NCBI RefSeq assembly: GCF_024298825.1 | Contig: NZ_CP101153.1 | Location: 868,001 to 932,000 of the forward strand | From: Haloglomus salinum | GTDB lineage: Archaea; Halobacteriota; Halobacteria; Halobacteriales; Haloarculaceae | Length of the DNA: 64,000 bases | Direction: 5' to 3' | Shown: positions 1-8,768 of the stretch, in pieces | Position numbering within the stretch: the first letter of the stretch is position 1 | Layout: every line of letters starts with the position of its first letter | The notes under the pieces: model-generated | Told to the model about the DNA's origin: nothing | The model's database searches: none | What the model saw: only the letters and a program-made list of their open reading frames with translations | Translations under genes and position numbers: made by a program

Positions 1-3000
1 GTCACCAGCGAGGCGGTCCCGAAGACGTACTCCTCCGCACCGAGGAGGGCGGCGATGGCCACGTCGCGGCCTGTCTTCAGGCCGCCGTCGGCGGTGACGC
101 GGATGCGGTTGCGCAGGTCCGTCGCGCGGAGCATCTGGTTGGCCTCGGCCAGCCCGAGCTCCCACGGCAGGCCGGCGTTCTTGATACTGGTCTTCGGGGA
201 GGCGCCGGTGCCGCCCGAGTGACCGGAGATGTGGACCACGTCGGCGTTGGCCTTCGCGACGCCGGCGGCGATGGTGCCGATGCCGGCCTCGGAGACGAGC
301 TTGACGTTGATGTCGGCGTCCGGGTTCGCCGCCTTCAGGTCGTGGATGAGCTGCTTGAGGTCCTCGATGGAGTAGATGTCGTGGAGCGGCGGCGGCGAGA
401 TGAGCCCCACGCCCGGCGTCGCGTACCGGACGTGCGCTATCATCTCGTTGACCTTCTTGCCGGGCAGGTGGCCGCCCTCGCCGGGCTTGGAGCCCTGGGC
501 CATCTTGATCTGGATCTCCTCGGCGTTGGTGAGGTAGTCGGAGGTGACCCCGAAGCGGCCGGAGGCGACCTGCTTGATGTTGCACTCCTTCTCCGTGTCG
601 AAGCGCTCGGGCGGTTCGCCGCCCTCGCCCGTGTTGGATTTGGCCCCGAGCCGGTTCATCGCGATGGAGTTGTTCTCGTGGGCCTCGGGCGAGAGGCTCC
701 CGAGGCTCATCGCAGCGGTCGAGAAGTGCTTCACGATCTCCTCGACCGGCTGCACGTCCTCGATGTCGACCGGGTCGCGGTCGGAGTCGAACTCCAGCAG
801 GCCGCGCAGCGTCTGGAGCTGCTCGGTCTGCTCGTTCATCAGGTCCGCGAAGTCGCCGTAGCGCTCGTAGTCGCCCGTCCGAACCGCCTGCTGGAGCGCC
901 CCCACGCTCTGGGGGTTCCACTCGTGGAAGATTCCGTCCGAGCGGTGCTCGTACTCGCCCTGCCGTTCGAGGTCGGCCTCCTCGCCCCACGCGACCGTGT
1001 GGCGCTTCGTCAGGTCGGTCTCCACGTCCTCGATGTCGATGCCCTCGGTCCGGGCGGTCGTGCCCTCGAAGTACTCGGCGACGAAGTCCGAGTCGAGGCC
1101 GACCGCCTCGAAGATCTGGGCGCCCTGGTAGGACTCGACGGTCGAGATGCCCATCTTCGCCATCGTCTTCAGGAGGCCGTCCTCGACGGCGTGGACGTAG
1201 GCGTCGACCGCTTCCTCCTCGTCGGCGCCGTCCGGACCGGCGACGAGGTCGCTGATGGACTGGTAGGCGAGGTACGGGTTCACCGCGCCGGCGCCGTAGC
1301 CGATGAGCGTCGCGAAGTGGTGGACCGCACGCGGGTCGCCCGACTCGATGACGAGGCCCGCGCGGTTCCGCAGGCCGTTGCGGACGAGGTGGTGGTGGAC
1401 GCCACCGACCGCGAGCAGCGAGGGGATGGGGACGCGGTCCTCCCCGGCCCGGCGGTCCGAGAGCACGACGATGTCGTACTCCCGTGCGGCGTCGGTGGCT
1501 CGCGAGCGGAGGTCCTCGACAGCCGCCTCGAGGCTCGCGACCGCCTCGGGGTCGTACGTGATGTCCACGACCGTCGAGGAGAGCTCCCCATCGCCGCCGC
1601 CGAGCCCCTTGATGCTCGCCGTCTCCGCGTCGGTGAGGACGGGCGAGTCACAGACCAGCTGGCGGGCGTGTGCGGGCGACTCGTCGAGGAGGTTGCGCTG
1701 GTTGCCCAGCCGCGTCTCCATCGACGTGACGACCTCCTCGCGGATGTAGTCCAGCGGCGGGTTCGTGACCTGCGCGAACAGCTGCTTGAAGTACGTGAAC
1801 AGCGGCCGGTTGAACTGCGAGAGCACGGAGAGGGGCGTGTCGTCGCCCATCGAGCCGACGGGGTCCTTGCCGTCGCTCGCCATCGGCTCCAGCAGGTGGT
1901 CCATCTCGTCGTACGTGTAGCCGTACATCGCCTGGTGGGCCCGCAGTCCGTCCACGTCACCGCGGGGAGCGCGGTCCTCGCGGTCGGCGATGTCGTCGAT
2001 ATCGACCTGTTCGGCGTCGACCCACTCACCGTACTTCTCGTCGAGCAGGCCGTCGAAGACCTCCTCGTCCGGGATGACGCGCCCCTCCTCGGGGTCGGCG
2101 AGGAACAGCTGGCCGGGCTGGAGGCGGTCGCGCGTCTCGATCTCCGAGGGGTCGTGGTCCATGGCACCGGCCTCGCTGGCCATGACCAGCGTGTTGTCGC
2201 TCAGCACGTCGTAGCGGCAGGGCCGGAGCCCGTTCCGGTCGAGGACGGCACCGATGCGGTCGCCGTCCGTCGCCGCAACCAGAGCGGGGCCGTCCCACGG
2301 CTCGACGAGGGAGGCGTGGTAGTCGTACCACTCCTGACGCTCCTCGGGGACGTGGTTGCCGTCCTTGCGCCACGCCTCGGGGATGAGCATCCGCAGGGCG
2401 TGGGGCAGGTCGCGCCCGCCTTCGAGGAGGAGTTCGAGCCCGTTGTCGACGGATGCGGTGTCCGACTGCTCCGGGTCGTCGATGATGGGCTTGATGGTCT
2501 CGATGTCGTCGCCGAACTCCTCGTGGGCGATGTCCGTCTCCCGGGCCCGCATCCAGTTGATGTTGCCCTGGATGGTGTTGAACTCGCCGTTGTGGATGAT
2601 GTTGCGGTACGGATGCGCGAGGTGCCACGCGCCGAGCGTGTTCGTCGAGAAGCGTGCGTGGACCATCGCGAACGTCGAGGCCATCCGCTCGTCGGTGAGT
2701 TCGGGGAAGTAGCCGGGGAGCTGGTCGGCCTTCAGGAGCCCCTTGTAGACGAGCGTCTTGCGGTCCAGTGAGACGATGTAGAAGCGCTCGGCACCAGTGG
2801 GCTGCTCGTCCTCGAGTCGGTTCTCGATGGCCCGGCGGCCGACGTACAGTGCGCGGTCGAAGGCGTCCGCGTCGAATTCGCCCTCGGGCCGGACGAAGAC
2901 CTGCGCGACCTGTGGCTCGCTCTCGACGGCCGTCGCGCCCAGCATCGAGTTGTCCGTCTCGACGCCACGCCAGTGGAAGGCCTCGAGGCCCTGGTCGGCG

Positions 3001-3359
3001 AGTTCCTGCTCGACGACCGCCTGGAGGCTGGCTGCGGCCTCGTCGTCCTGCGGGAGGAAGACGGAGCCGACGGCGTACTCCCGGGCGGGCGGGAGGTCGA
3101 CATCGAGTTCGTCGCGGAAGAAGCTGTCCGGAATCTGGATGAGGACGCCGGCCCCGTCGCCCGTGTTCTCCTCGGCGCCGGTCGTGCCGCGGTGCTCGAG
3201 GTTCTCGAGGAGGTCGAGACCGTCCGCCAGTACGTCGTGGCCACCCTCACCGTCGAGGTCGAACACCACCCCGACGCCACAGTTGGCGCGGTGGTCCTCG
3301 GGGTCGGCGAGGAGCGTCGCACCGTCGTCGCTCGCGGACCCTGTCGTGCGTTCCTGCAT
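1..3359 (-). CDS. gltB: Glutamate synthase large subunit, 3' end outside window
   Basis: Catalyses transfer of the glutamine amide to 2-oxoglutarate, giving two glutamates (nitrogen assimilation in the cytosol). About 1,119 residues are visible from the ATG at 3359; the family is near 1,500, so the C-terminal part lies beyond base 1. The class II amidotransferase nucleophile is Cys27 in NCGVGVVFD, preceded by a 26-residue segment that fits the propeptide removed in this family. Further signatures are FSTNTLGAWHLAHPYR and HNGEFNT in the glutaminase domain, and GEGGHLPGKKV, RYATPGVGLISPPP and HISGHSGGTGASP in the FMN-binding synthase domain. The frame is intact. A small subunit is not in view, so the electron donor (ferredoxin or NADPH) cannot be told. 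Confidence 0.96.
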   Translation of the reverse strand, partial: MQERTTGSASDDGATLLADPEDHRANCGVGVVFDLDGEGGHDVLADGLDLLENLEHRGTTGAEENTGDGAGVLIQIPDSFFRDELDVDLPPAREYAVGSVFLPQDDEAAASLQAVVEQELADQGLEAFHWRGVETDNSMLGATAVESEPQVAQVFVRPEGEFDADAFDRALYVGRRAIENRLEDEQPTGAERFYIVSLDRKTLVYKGLLKADQLPGYFPELTDERMASTFAMVHARFSTNTLGAWHLAHPYRNIIHNGEFNTIQGNINWMRARETDIAHEEFGDDIETIKPIIDDPEQSDTASVDNGLELLLEGGRDLPHALRMLIPEAWRKDGNHVPEERQEWYDYHASLVEPWDGPALVAATDGDRIGAVLDRNGLRPCRYDVLSDNTLVMASEAGAMDHDPSEIETRDRLQPGQLFLADPEEGRVIPDEEVFDGLLDEKYGEWVDAEQVDIDDIADREDRAPRGDVDGLRAHQAMYGYTYDEMDHLLEPMASDGKDPVGSMGDDTPLSVLSQFNRPLFTYFKQLFAQVTNPPLDYIREEVVTSMETRLGNQRNLLDESPAHARQLVCDSPVLTDAETASIKGLGGGDGELSSTVVDITYDPEAVASLEAAVEDLRSRATDAAREYDIVVLSDRRAGEDRVPIPSLLAVGGVHHHLVRNGLRNRAGLVIESGDPRAVHHFATLIGYGAGAVNPYLAYQSISDLVAGPDGADEEEAVDAYVHAVEDGLLKTMAKMGISTVESYQGAQIFEAVGLDSDFVAEYFEGTTARTEGIDIEDVETDLTKRHTVAWGEEADLERQGEYEHRSDGIFHEWNPQSVGALQQAVRTGDYERYGDFADLMNEQTEQLQTLRGLLEFDSDRDPVDIEDVQPVEEIVKHFSTAAMSLGSLSPEAHENNSIAMNRLGAKSNTGEGGEPPERFDTEKECNIKQVASGRFGVTSDYLTNAEEIQIKMAQGSKPGEGGHLPGKKVNEMIAHVRYATPGVGLISPPPLHDIYSIEDLKQLIHDLKAANPDADINVKLVSEAGIGTIAAGVAKANADVVHISGHSGGTGASPKTSIKNAGLPWELGLAEANQMLRATDLRNRIRVTADGGLKTGRDVAIAALLGAEEYVFGTASLV

Positions 3360-3380
3360 GTCAACACCTCGCTCGACGCC

Positions 3381-3389
3381 GCATAAGAG
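3381..3389 (-). promoter_or_regulatory. TATA-like box upstream of gltB
   Basis: On the minus strand CTCTTATGC lies 22-30 nt before the gltB ATG, the usual spacing for a leaderless or near-leaderless haloarchaeal promoter. Position and composition only. Confidence 0.45.
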
Positions 3390-3556
3390 GGTTCCTGTTA
3401 AGGACTAATGGTTCACTAACCGCAACTAAGGGGCATAATACGCCTTCACGGAATCCTAGGTGTCTGAACATGGCTGACGTGTGCGTGAACGTACCTCATG
3501 GTCGTGCGGGAAAGAGGATGTCGTCTCCGTCCGCGATTCACCGGCCGGCAGCGGGC

Positions 3557-4105
3557 TCAGTCGGCCGCCGGAACCCCGGCCTGCGAGCGGTGCTCCTCGA
3601 CCAGTGCCTCGAGCCGTTCGATACGGGCACACAGCGCCTCGTAGCGGTCGTCCTCCGCCAGGCGGCGCTCGGACTGCTCGACCTGCAGGACGTTGCGCTT
3701 CACCCGGAGTGACCCGAGTTCGATGCGGAGTTCCTCGTACGTGCCCCGGTCGAGGAGCCCCTCGACGGTCTCCACCAGCGTCCCCCGGTCCACGGGCTTG
3801 AGCAGGTAGTCATCGAACCCCATCTCCAGAACGTCCATCTCGGGGGAGACGCCCGTCACCATCGCCACGCGTGCATCGAGCCCCCAGTCCCGGAGCGTCA
3901 CCAGGACCTCGTCACCGGAGACGTCCGGCATGTGGCGGTCCAGTAGCACCACATCGATGCCCCCCTCGGCAAGGCGCTCCAGCGCCGGCTCCCCACCGTG
4001 GACGACCTCGACGTGGTAGTCGTCCCGGAGCCAGTCGGCGTACAGGTCCGCCAGCGGTTCGTCGTCCTCGACGAGGAGGACGGTTGGGGGAACGTTCGAT
4101 GCCAT
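3557..4105 (-). CDS. Response regulator with HalX domain
   Basis: A 182-residue two-component receiver. The acidic pocket is E13-D14-D15, the phospho-acceptor is Asp56 in VVLLDRHMPD, Thr84 follows in AMVTG, and Lys103 sits in LLKPVD, so the receiver looks competent. The C-terminal 60 residues are a helical, charged segment typical of the haloarchaeal HalX domain; no DNA-binding domain is present. The ATG at 4105 is chosen because the receiver fold starts straight after it; the longer upstream reading has no receiver-like sequence. It lies 107 bp after the Fe-S oxidoreductase gene on the same strand, with a perfect inverted repeat between them. The cognate kinase is not adjacent; two histidine kinases lie elsewhere in the window, but linking them would be guesswork. 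Confidence 0.93.
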   Translation of the reverse strand: MASNVPPTVLLVEDDEPLADLYADWLRDDYHVEVVHGGEPALERLAEGGIDVVLLDRHMPDVSGDEVLVTLRDWGLDARVAMVTGVSPEMDVLEMGFDDYLLKPVDRGTLVETVEGLLDRGTYEELRIELGSLRVKRNVLQVEQSERRLAEDDRYEALCARIERLEALVEEHRSQAGVPAAD

Positions 4106-4160
4106 GCTGTCTTCACTCGTACCTATAGACCGTATACTGATAATCCGCAAGTAGCGATAT

Positions 4161-4189
4161 CTGGTTCTGAGAAGCGTTTTCAGAACCAG
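4161..4189. promoter_or_regulatory. Perfect 10-bp inverted repeat between two genes
   Basis: CTGGTTCTGA at 4161-4170 is repeated in exact reverse complement at 4180-4189, with a 9-nt spacer. It lies after the stop of the Fe-S oxidoreductase (4213) and 56 nt or more before the response-regulator ATG (4105). It could be an operator for the regulator gene or a stem-loop ending the upstream transcript; the sequence does not decide. Confidence 0.6.
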
Positions 4190-4212
4190 AGAACGGTCTC
4201 TGAGAGGAGCCG

Positions 4213-6474
4213 TCAGTCGTCGGCCGGAGCCGGGCCGCCGGACTCGCCGGCCGCGGTCGCCGTCGGACCGCCCTGCTCGATGGCCTCGATGAGCAGCTCG
4301 GAGATATCGACGATCTCGATGTCGTCCTCGAAGTCGCCGGTCTTGCGGCCGTCCTCGTACATCGTCATGCACATCGGACAGGCGACGACGAACTTCTCGA
4401 CGGCCTGTCCCGCCTCCGTGTCCTCGAGGGCCTCGCGCAGGCGCTCCTCGGAGGCCTTCTCCTCCTGCTCGTGCTCGAGCCAGAGGCCGCCGCCACCGCC
4501 ACCACAGCAGTAGGAGTTGTCGCGGTTGCGCGGCATCTCGTGCAGGTCACAGCCCGTCGCGCGGATGAGTTCGCGGGGGGCCGCGTACTCGTCGTTGTAC
4601 CGGCCGAGGTGACACGGGTCGTGGTAGGTGACCGTGTAGTCCAGTTCCGTCCCCGACAGTCCGAGCGCGTTCCGGTCGACCAGCTGCTCGACGACCTGCG
4701 TCCAGTGGAGCACGTCGACCTCGCCGTTCTGGTTCCAGCCCTCCTCGATCTCGAACGGCATCATGGGGTCGTCGGCGAACTCGTCGAAGTCGACCTCGGG
4801 GTACTCGTTCTTGAACGTGTTGTACGAGTGCGGGTCCGTACAGACCAGCTTGTCGAAGTCACACTCCTGGAACGACTCGACGTGGTGGCCCGCGAGCTCG
4901 ACGTAGAGGAACTCCTCGCCGACACGACGGATGTCGTTGCCGTCGTACTTCTCGTCGTCGAACAGGATGCCGAAGCTGACGCCGGACTCCTTGAGCAGTT
5001 TGGCGAGCGAGCGGGCGACCTTCTTGTTCCGGTCGTCGTAGCTCGGGTAGTCGCCGACGTACCAGAGGTACTCGACCTCCTCCTCGCGGGCGTCCGTGAG
5101 GTCGAACTCCAGCTCGTCGGCCCAGTCGGCACGCTTGCGCTGGGAGTTCCCGAACGTGTTGCCCTTCTGCATCACGTTCTGGAACACCTCCTGCAGGCTG
5201 GGCTGGATGTCGCCCTGGTCGGTGAGCTGGCGATTGAGCCGGGTGAAGCTCTTCAGGTGCTCGATCTCGACCGGGCAGGCGTCCATGCAGGCCATACACG
5301 CCATGCAGGACTCCATCGTCTCGGCGGCGATGACATCGCCGTCCTCCGCGATTATCTCCTGCTCCTCGCCCGTGGCGTCGACCTCCTCGCGGTACTGCTT
5401 GAGGTCGAGAATCACGTCGCGGGGGTCGAGGTTGCGACCGGAGGCGTTGGCCGGGCAGACCGACGAACAGCGGCCGCACTTCGTGCAGGCGTCCTGGTCC
5501 AGCATCTCCTTCCAGGAGAACTGGTCGATGGACTCGGCACCCGTGTCGGCGTCGAGGTCCGCGGGGACGCCGGGGAGCCGCTTGCCGGCCTTCTCGTCGC
5601 GGGTGACCACGTTCGCGAACGAGGAGATCATGTGGAACGGTTTGGCGTACGGCACAGCGGCGACGAAGACGAACGCCAGCAGCGCGTGCGACCACCAGCC
5701 GACCGGGTAGAGCGCGGCGGCCGCGCCGACGGACTCGCTCGGGCCCATCCCCAGTCCCTGGAAGAAGACGTTCAGCACGTCGGCGACGAACCAGCCGACG
5801 AACGAGACCTGCTCGAAGGAGATGAACTGGACCGCGCCGTTCTCGACGCTCGCGGTGCCGAGGATGCGCAGCCCCTCCTGGATGTAGCCACCGACGCCCA
5901 GCAGGAACAGCGACCAGACGAGGAAGGCGTCCTCCCAGCCCGTGTGCTTGCCGTGCAGCCGGTCCTTCCGGGTGACGTAACGCCGCCACAGCGCGATGCC
6001 GAGCCCGACGACGAACAGCAGGCCCATGAAGTCCATCACCAGCGAGTACGAGAGGTAGAAGTCGCCGATGAAGAACGACTGACGCTCGCCGGTGAACAGC
6101 ATCGTGAGATTCCGGAAGAAGTCGATGTCGATGGCGATGATGGTCGTCCCGATGAGGAGCGTCAGGAAGCCCCACAGGATGAACGCGTGCATCACCCCGC
6201 CGACGATATCGCGGTTGAACTGTTTCTCGTTGGAGGCGACGATCTTGGCCGCGCTCGTGATGCGACCGGGGAGGTCGTCCAGTCGGTCGAACCAGTCCTC
6301 GGTGCCGCGCTGGTAGCGGGCGAAGCGGTCGTACACCCCGTAGGCGAAGACGAAGATAGTCACCGCCGCGAGGTAGTAGAACACCACCTCACCGGTGTGC
6401 GAAATCTTCCAGAACGTCGGTCGGGTGGTGACCCCGGACTCGACGCCGGCCTGCAAGGGTAGCGTCCACGTCAT
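4213..6474 (-). CDS. Membrane-anchored Fe-S oxidoreductase, HdrD/GlpC type with NarI-like anchor
   Basis: A 753-residue fusion. The N-terminal 290 residues have about five hydrophobic segments resembling a nitrate-reductase gamma (cytochrome b) anchor, with His97, His263 and His281 as possible heme ligands. Two 4Fe-4S motifs follow: C330xxC333xxC336xxxC340P and C390xxC393xxC396xxxC400P. The C-terminal half is the CCG-type domain of heterodisulfide reductase D, with DPCHLGRYNDEY, CCGGGGGG and CPMCMTMY. Such proteins pass electrons between a cytosolic donor and the quinone pool; haloarchaea lack methanogenic heterodisulfide, so the substrate is unknown and HdrD is only a family label. The ATG at 6474 matches the start of the hydrophobic anchor. 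A TATA-like sequence lies near 6494-6502. Confidence 0.93.
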   Translation of the reverse strand: MTWTLPLQAGVESGVTTRPTFWKISHTGEVVFYYLAAVTIFVFAYGVYDRFARYQRGTEDWFDRLDDLPGRITSAAKIVASNEKQFNRDIVGGVMHAFILWGFLTLLIGTTIIAIDIDFFRNLTMLFTGERQSFFIGDFYLSYSLVMDFMGLLFVVGLGIALWRRYVTRKDRLHGKHTGWEDAFLVWSLFLLGVGGYIQEGLRILGTASVENGAVQFISFEQVSFVGWFVADVLNVFFQGLGMGPSESVGAAAALYPVGWWSHALLAFVFVAAVPYAKPFHMISSFANVVTRDEKAGKRLPGVPADLDADTGAESIDQFSWKEMLDQDACTKCGRCSSVCPANASGRNLDPRDVILDLKQYREEVDATGEEQEIIAEDGDVIAAETMESCMACMACMDACPVEIEHLKSFTRLNRQLTDQGDIQPSLQEVFQNVMQKGNTFGNSQRKRADWADELEFDLTDAREEEVEYLWYVGDYPSYDDRNKKVARSLAKLLKESGVSFGILFDDEKYDGNDIRRVGEEFLYVELAGHHVESFQECDFDKLVCTDPHSYNTFKNEYPEVDFDEFADDPMMPFEIEEGWNQNGEVDVLHWTQVVEQLVDRNALGLSGTELDYTVTYHDPCHLGRYNDEYAAPRELIRATGCDLHEMPRNRDNSYCCGGGGGGLWLEHEQEEKASEERLREALEDTEAGQAVEKFVVACPMCMTMYEDGRKTGDFEDDIEIVDISELLIEAIEQGGPTATAAGESGGPAPADD

Positions 6475-6700
6475 ACCGCGGGAACGGGAGCCTATATGGT
6501 TAAGTCTTGTCAAGCGCCCGCACCCGCTCCGTTGCCGCCTTTTGCGCAAATTTCCAGCTGGATTTCCGCTGTAAAACCAGCAGCGAACGGGGTGTTTATC
6601 TCCGCGCCATCCCGTCCCCATCAGTCCGGTTCCATACACGGTCGCGGCCCGGTCGACCGCCGTCGCTACCGCTGCCCGTATCACGGGAGCCGCCCCACAG

Positions 6701-6709
6701 AACTAAATA
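6701..6709 (+). promoter_or_regulatory. TATA-like box for the cmi4-like gene
   Basis: AACTAAATA sits 24-32 nt before the ATG at 6733 in a 258-bp divergent intergenic region, fitting leaderless transcription. Confidence 0.5.
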
Positions 6710-6732
6710 CCGCGGTCCGTCCCCACCAAGCC

Positions 6733-7347
6733 ATGGACGAGAAGACGGAGGAGCTGCGGGACATCTTCGAGGAGGTGACCGGCGAGGAGACAGTCACCGA
6801 GAAACAGGAGGAGTCACCGGGGACGCTGGCGGGCGAGGACGACGAGGCGGTCGCCGAGCGGCTGGCCGACGTGGTCGCGCGCATGCGAGAGAAGTACGAG
6901 TTCGCGACCGACCTCTCGGACACCGAGTACGCCCGTGTCGTCCGGGGCTACTACGAGGGCGAGGACGACACCGACATCGCCGACGCGCTCGACATCGACC
7001 GCCGCGACGTGGTCCGGGCCCGGCTCGACGTGCATCTGGTCCGGGACCGGGACCGTGACGCCCCGTTCGAGCTGAAGGAGCTACGCAGGCTCCTGAACGC
7101 CGACGCGGACCTCGGGACGAGTGACCTCGCCGAGGAACTGGACGTGTCGGCGTCGACGGTCCGGCGCTACCGCCGCGTCGTCGAGACCGAGACGCAGATA
7201 CGGAGTGTCTCGGCCCGCTACCAGGCCGAATTCGAGGACGTCCTGACCGACGCGGGCATCAGCCACGACATGACCAGCGACATCCAGGAGGACGGCCTCC
7301 AGGACGCCACCGAGGGCGCCGAGGCCGAGAGCGACATGTCGCTGTAG
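6733..7347 (+). CDS. cmi4: Conditioned-medium-induced protein 4-like, two HTH segments
   Basis: A 204-residue acidic cytosolic protein. The N-terminus (MDEKTEELRDIFEEVTG) recalls the haloarchaeal protein annotated as conditioned-medium-induced protein 4, whose biochemical role is unknown. Two helix-turn-helix-like stretches are visible, one around residues 60-105 (GEDDTDIADALDID, then RRDVVRARLD) and one near 125-155 (TSDLAEELDVSASTVRRYRR), so DNA binding is likely. The second resembles the resolvase/sigma-like HTH. The start is set at 6733 by the TATA box and the family-like N-terminus; upstream in-frame codons read through promoter sequence. The family name is recalled from memory, so treat the symbol as provisional. 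Confidence 0.75.
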   Translation: MDEKTEELRDIFEEVTGEETVTEKQEESPGTLAGEDDEAVAERLADVVARMREKYEFATDLSDTEYARVVRGYYEGEDDTDIADALDIDRRDVVRARLDVHLVRDRDRDAPFELKELRRLLNADADLGTSDLAEELDVSASTVRRYRRVVETETQIRSVSARYQAEFEDVLTDAGISHDMTSDIQEDGLQDATEGAEAESDMSL

Positions 7348-7410
7348 CCACTCGGCCCCGCAACGCTCCGTCACGAGACTTTTCAGCCCGGCCCTCGGAC
7401 CCACCGCCGC

Positions 7411-8130
7411 ATGTCGCCGCCCTCCACTCCCCTCCGACGACCGGACCGGTACTTCAGCGAGCGCACGGCCAGCCTCGCCCGTGGCCTCGCCGTCGCCGGC
7501 CTCACCATCCTCACGCTCCTGGCGGGCGTCTACGCGCTGGGCTGGGTGTTCGCCGCCAACGTCGACGGCACCGTCACGGTCGACAACCCCGCGTACCCGG
7601 GCGACACCTTCTGCGACGGCGACAGTCCCGGGCGCTTCACCCCGAGCGGCTGTGACGAGCCGAAGCAGGTCGAGCGGAACATCGACCACTTCATCTGGAA
7701 GGCCATCGGCACGGTCGCAGGACAGCTCGCCATCGGCCTCCCAATCGTCTGGGTCCTCGTCGCCGGGACACTCCACGCCGGGTCGTGGCTCGCAAACGGC
7801 GAGGGCCCGTTCGGCCGGACGCTGGCCGTCGCGGCCTGGGGGATGGCACCCACCCTGCTCGGCATGACGGTCACGCTCGTCGCGTTCTGGGCCACGTTCG
7901 ACCCCATCACCGTCAGCAACGGGCAGGACCCCGCGACGTTCCGGGACCAGGCCGTCACACAGCTGGACACGATGCGTCTCGTGGGACAGGTCAGTGGCGT
8001 TCTCACGATGGCCTGGGGAGCCGTCATCTGGCGGTTCGGCCTGCTCCACGAGCGCGGGGTCTCCGGGACCGCGGCCTCGGCGGTCGCGGCCGTCGTCGCG
8101 GTCCTGTTCCTGCTGCTGGGCGTGGCGTGA
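7411..8130 (+). CDS. Yip1-domain-type membrane protein
   Basis: A 239-residue integral membrane protein with about five hydrophobic segments: near residues 25-48, 100-122, 133-157, 188-208 and 217-236. Between segments one and two is an extracytoplasmic-looking loop with two cysteines (PGDTFCDGD and SGCDEPKQVE), a common haloarchaeal pattern. The LAVAAWGMAPTLLG stretch resembles the Yip1 domain. Function unknown; Yip1 proteins elsewhere act in membrane trafficking, which does not transfer to archaea. It follows cmi4 by 63 bp on the same strand and ends 92 bp before the convergent GNAT gene. Confidence 0.85.
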   Translation: MSPPSTPLRRPDRYFSERTASLARGLAVAGLTILTLLAGVYALGWVFAANVDGTVTVDNPAYPGDTFCDGDSPGRFTPSGCDEPKQVERNIDHFIWKAIGTVAGQLAIGLPIVWVLVAGTLHAGSWLANGEGPFGRTLAVAAWGMAPTLLGMTVTLVAFWATFDPITVSNGQDPATFRDQAVTQLDTMRLVGQVSGVLTMAWGAVIWRFGLLHERGVSGTAASAVAAVVAVLFLLLGVA

Positions 8131-8222
8131 CGCCCCGGTCATCGTGTTATCTCCAGAGACACGCTACTACGCCGAGCGCCTGGCGAAGGGGAGCGGCTTC
8201 CGCGTCCAGCGGCGAACGGCCG

Positions 8223-8768
8223 CTACCCCTGGTAGCCGTCCCACTCGTGCCGGAGCAGGCCGTAGTGGTAGGTGTCGTAGTAGGCACCCTCGATGTAGAT
8301 GGACTCGCGCTGGACGCCCTCGCGGACGAAGCCGAGTTTCTCCATCACGCGCTGTGAGGGGCGGTTGGGCTCGTAGACGCCGGTGTTGAGCCGGTGGAGG
8401 TCCAGCTCCTCGAACGCCCAGTCGATGGCCAGTGCGGTGCCACGAGGGGCGTACCCCTCGCCGTGGTGGTCCGGGTCGATCCACGCGCCCATCCACGCGG
8501 TGCCGTTGACGTGGTCGATGTTCCAGACGCCGATGTGGCCGACGGGCTCGTCCGGGGCGCAGATGCAGAACCCGGCGCCGTCGTCGTTGTCGGCGTACTC
8601 CTCGAACTCGTCCTCGACGGCCTGGGCGTTCTTCGGGGTCGTGTTCCGCATCAGACGGCGGACCTCGGGCCGGTTCGTCACGTCACGGACGAACTCGTGG
8701 TCCTCGGCCTGCCGGGGGCGGAGCGTCACCCCGCCGTCGTCGGTCGCGCGGAAGACGGGCCCCGGCAT
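8223..8768 (-). CDS. GNAT N-acetyltransferase (third gene of a trio)
   Basis: A 181-residue acetyl-CoA-dependent acetyltransferase of the RimJ/RimL type. It starts MPGPVFRATD and carries the acetyl-CoA loop as DPDHHGEGYAPRGTALAIDW, then the C-terminal NRPSQRVMEKLGF segment typical of the family. The start is the ATG at 8768, whose first base is also the last base of the preceding gene's TGA (TGATG overlap), so the two are translationally coupled. All three neighbours begin MPGPxFR and share fold and length, pointing to tandem duplication. The acceptor (protein N-terminus, antibiotic or small amine) cannot be read from sequence. Confidence 0.93.
   Translation of the reverse strand: MPGPVFRATDDGGVTLRPRQAEDHEFVRDVTNRPEVRRLMRNTTPKNAQAVEDEFEEYADNDDGAGFCICAPDEPVGHIGVWNIDHVNGTAWMGAWIDPDHHGEGYAPRGTALAIDWAFEELDLHRLNTGVYEPNRPSQRVMEKLGFVREGVQRESIYIEGAYYDTYHYGLLRHEWDGYQG

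Noticed and set aside
219-2771. Long open frame on the plus strand opposite gltB
   Set aside because: It mirrors gltB codons, is Val/Asp/Arg-rich without domains, and arises from GC-rich third positions. The same applies to long frames opposite the Fe-S oxidoreductase, uvrA, maeB and both kinases.
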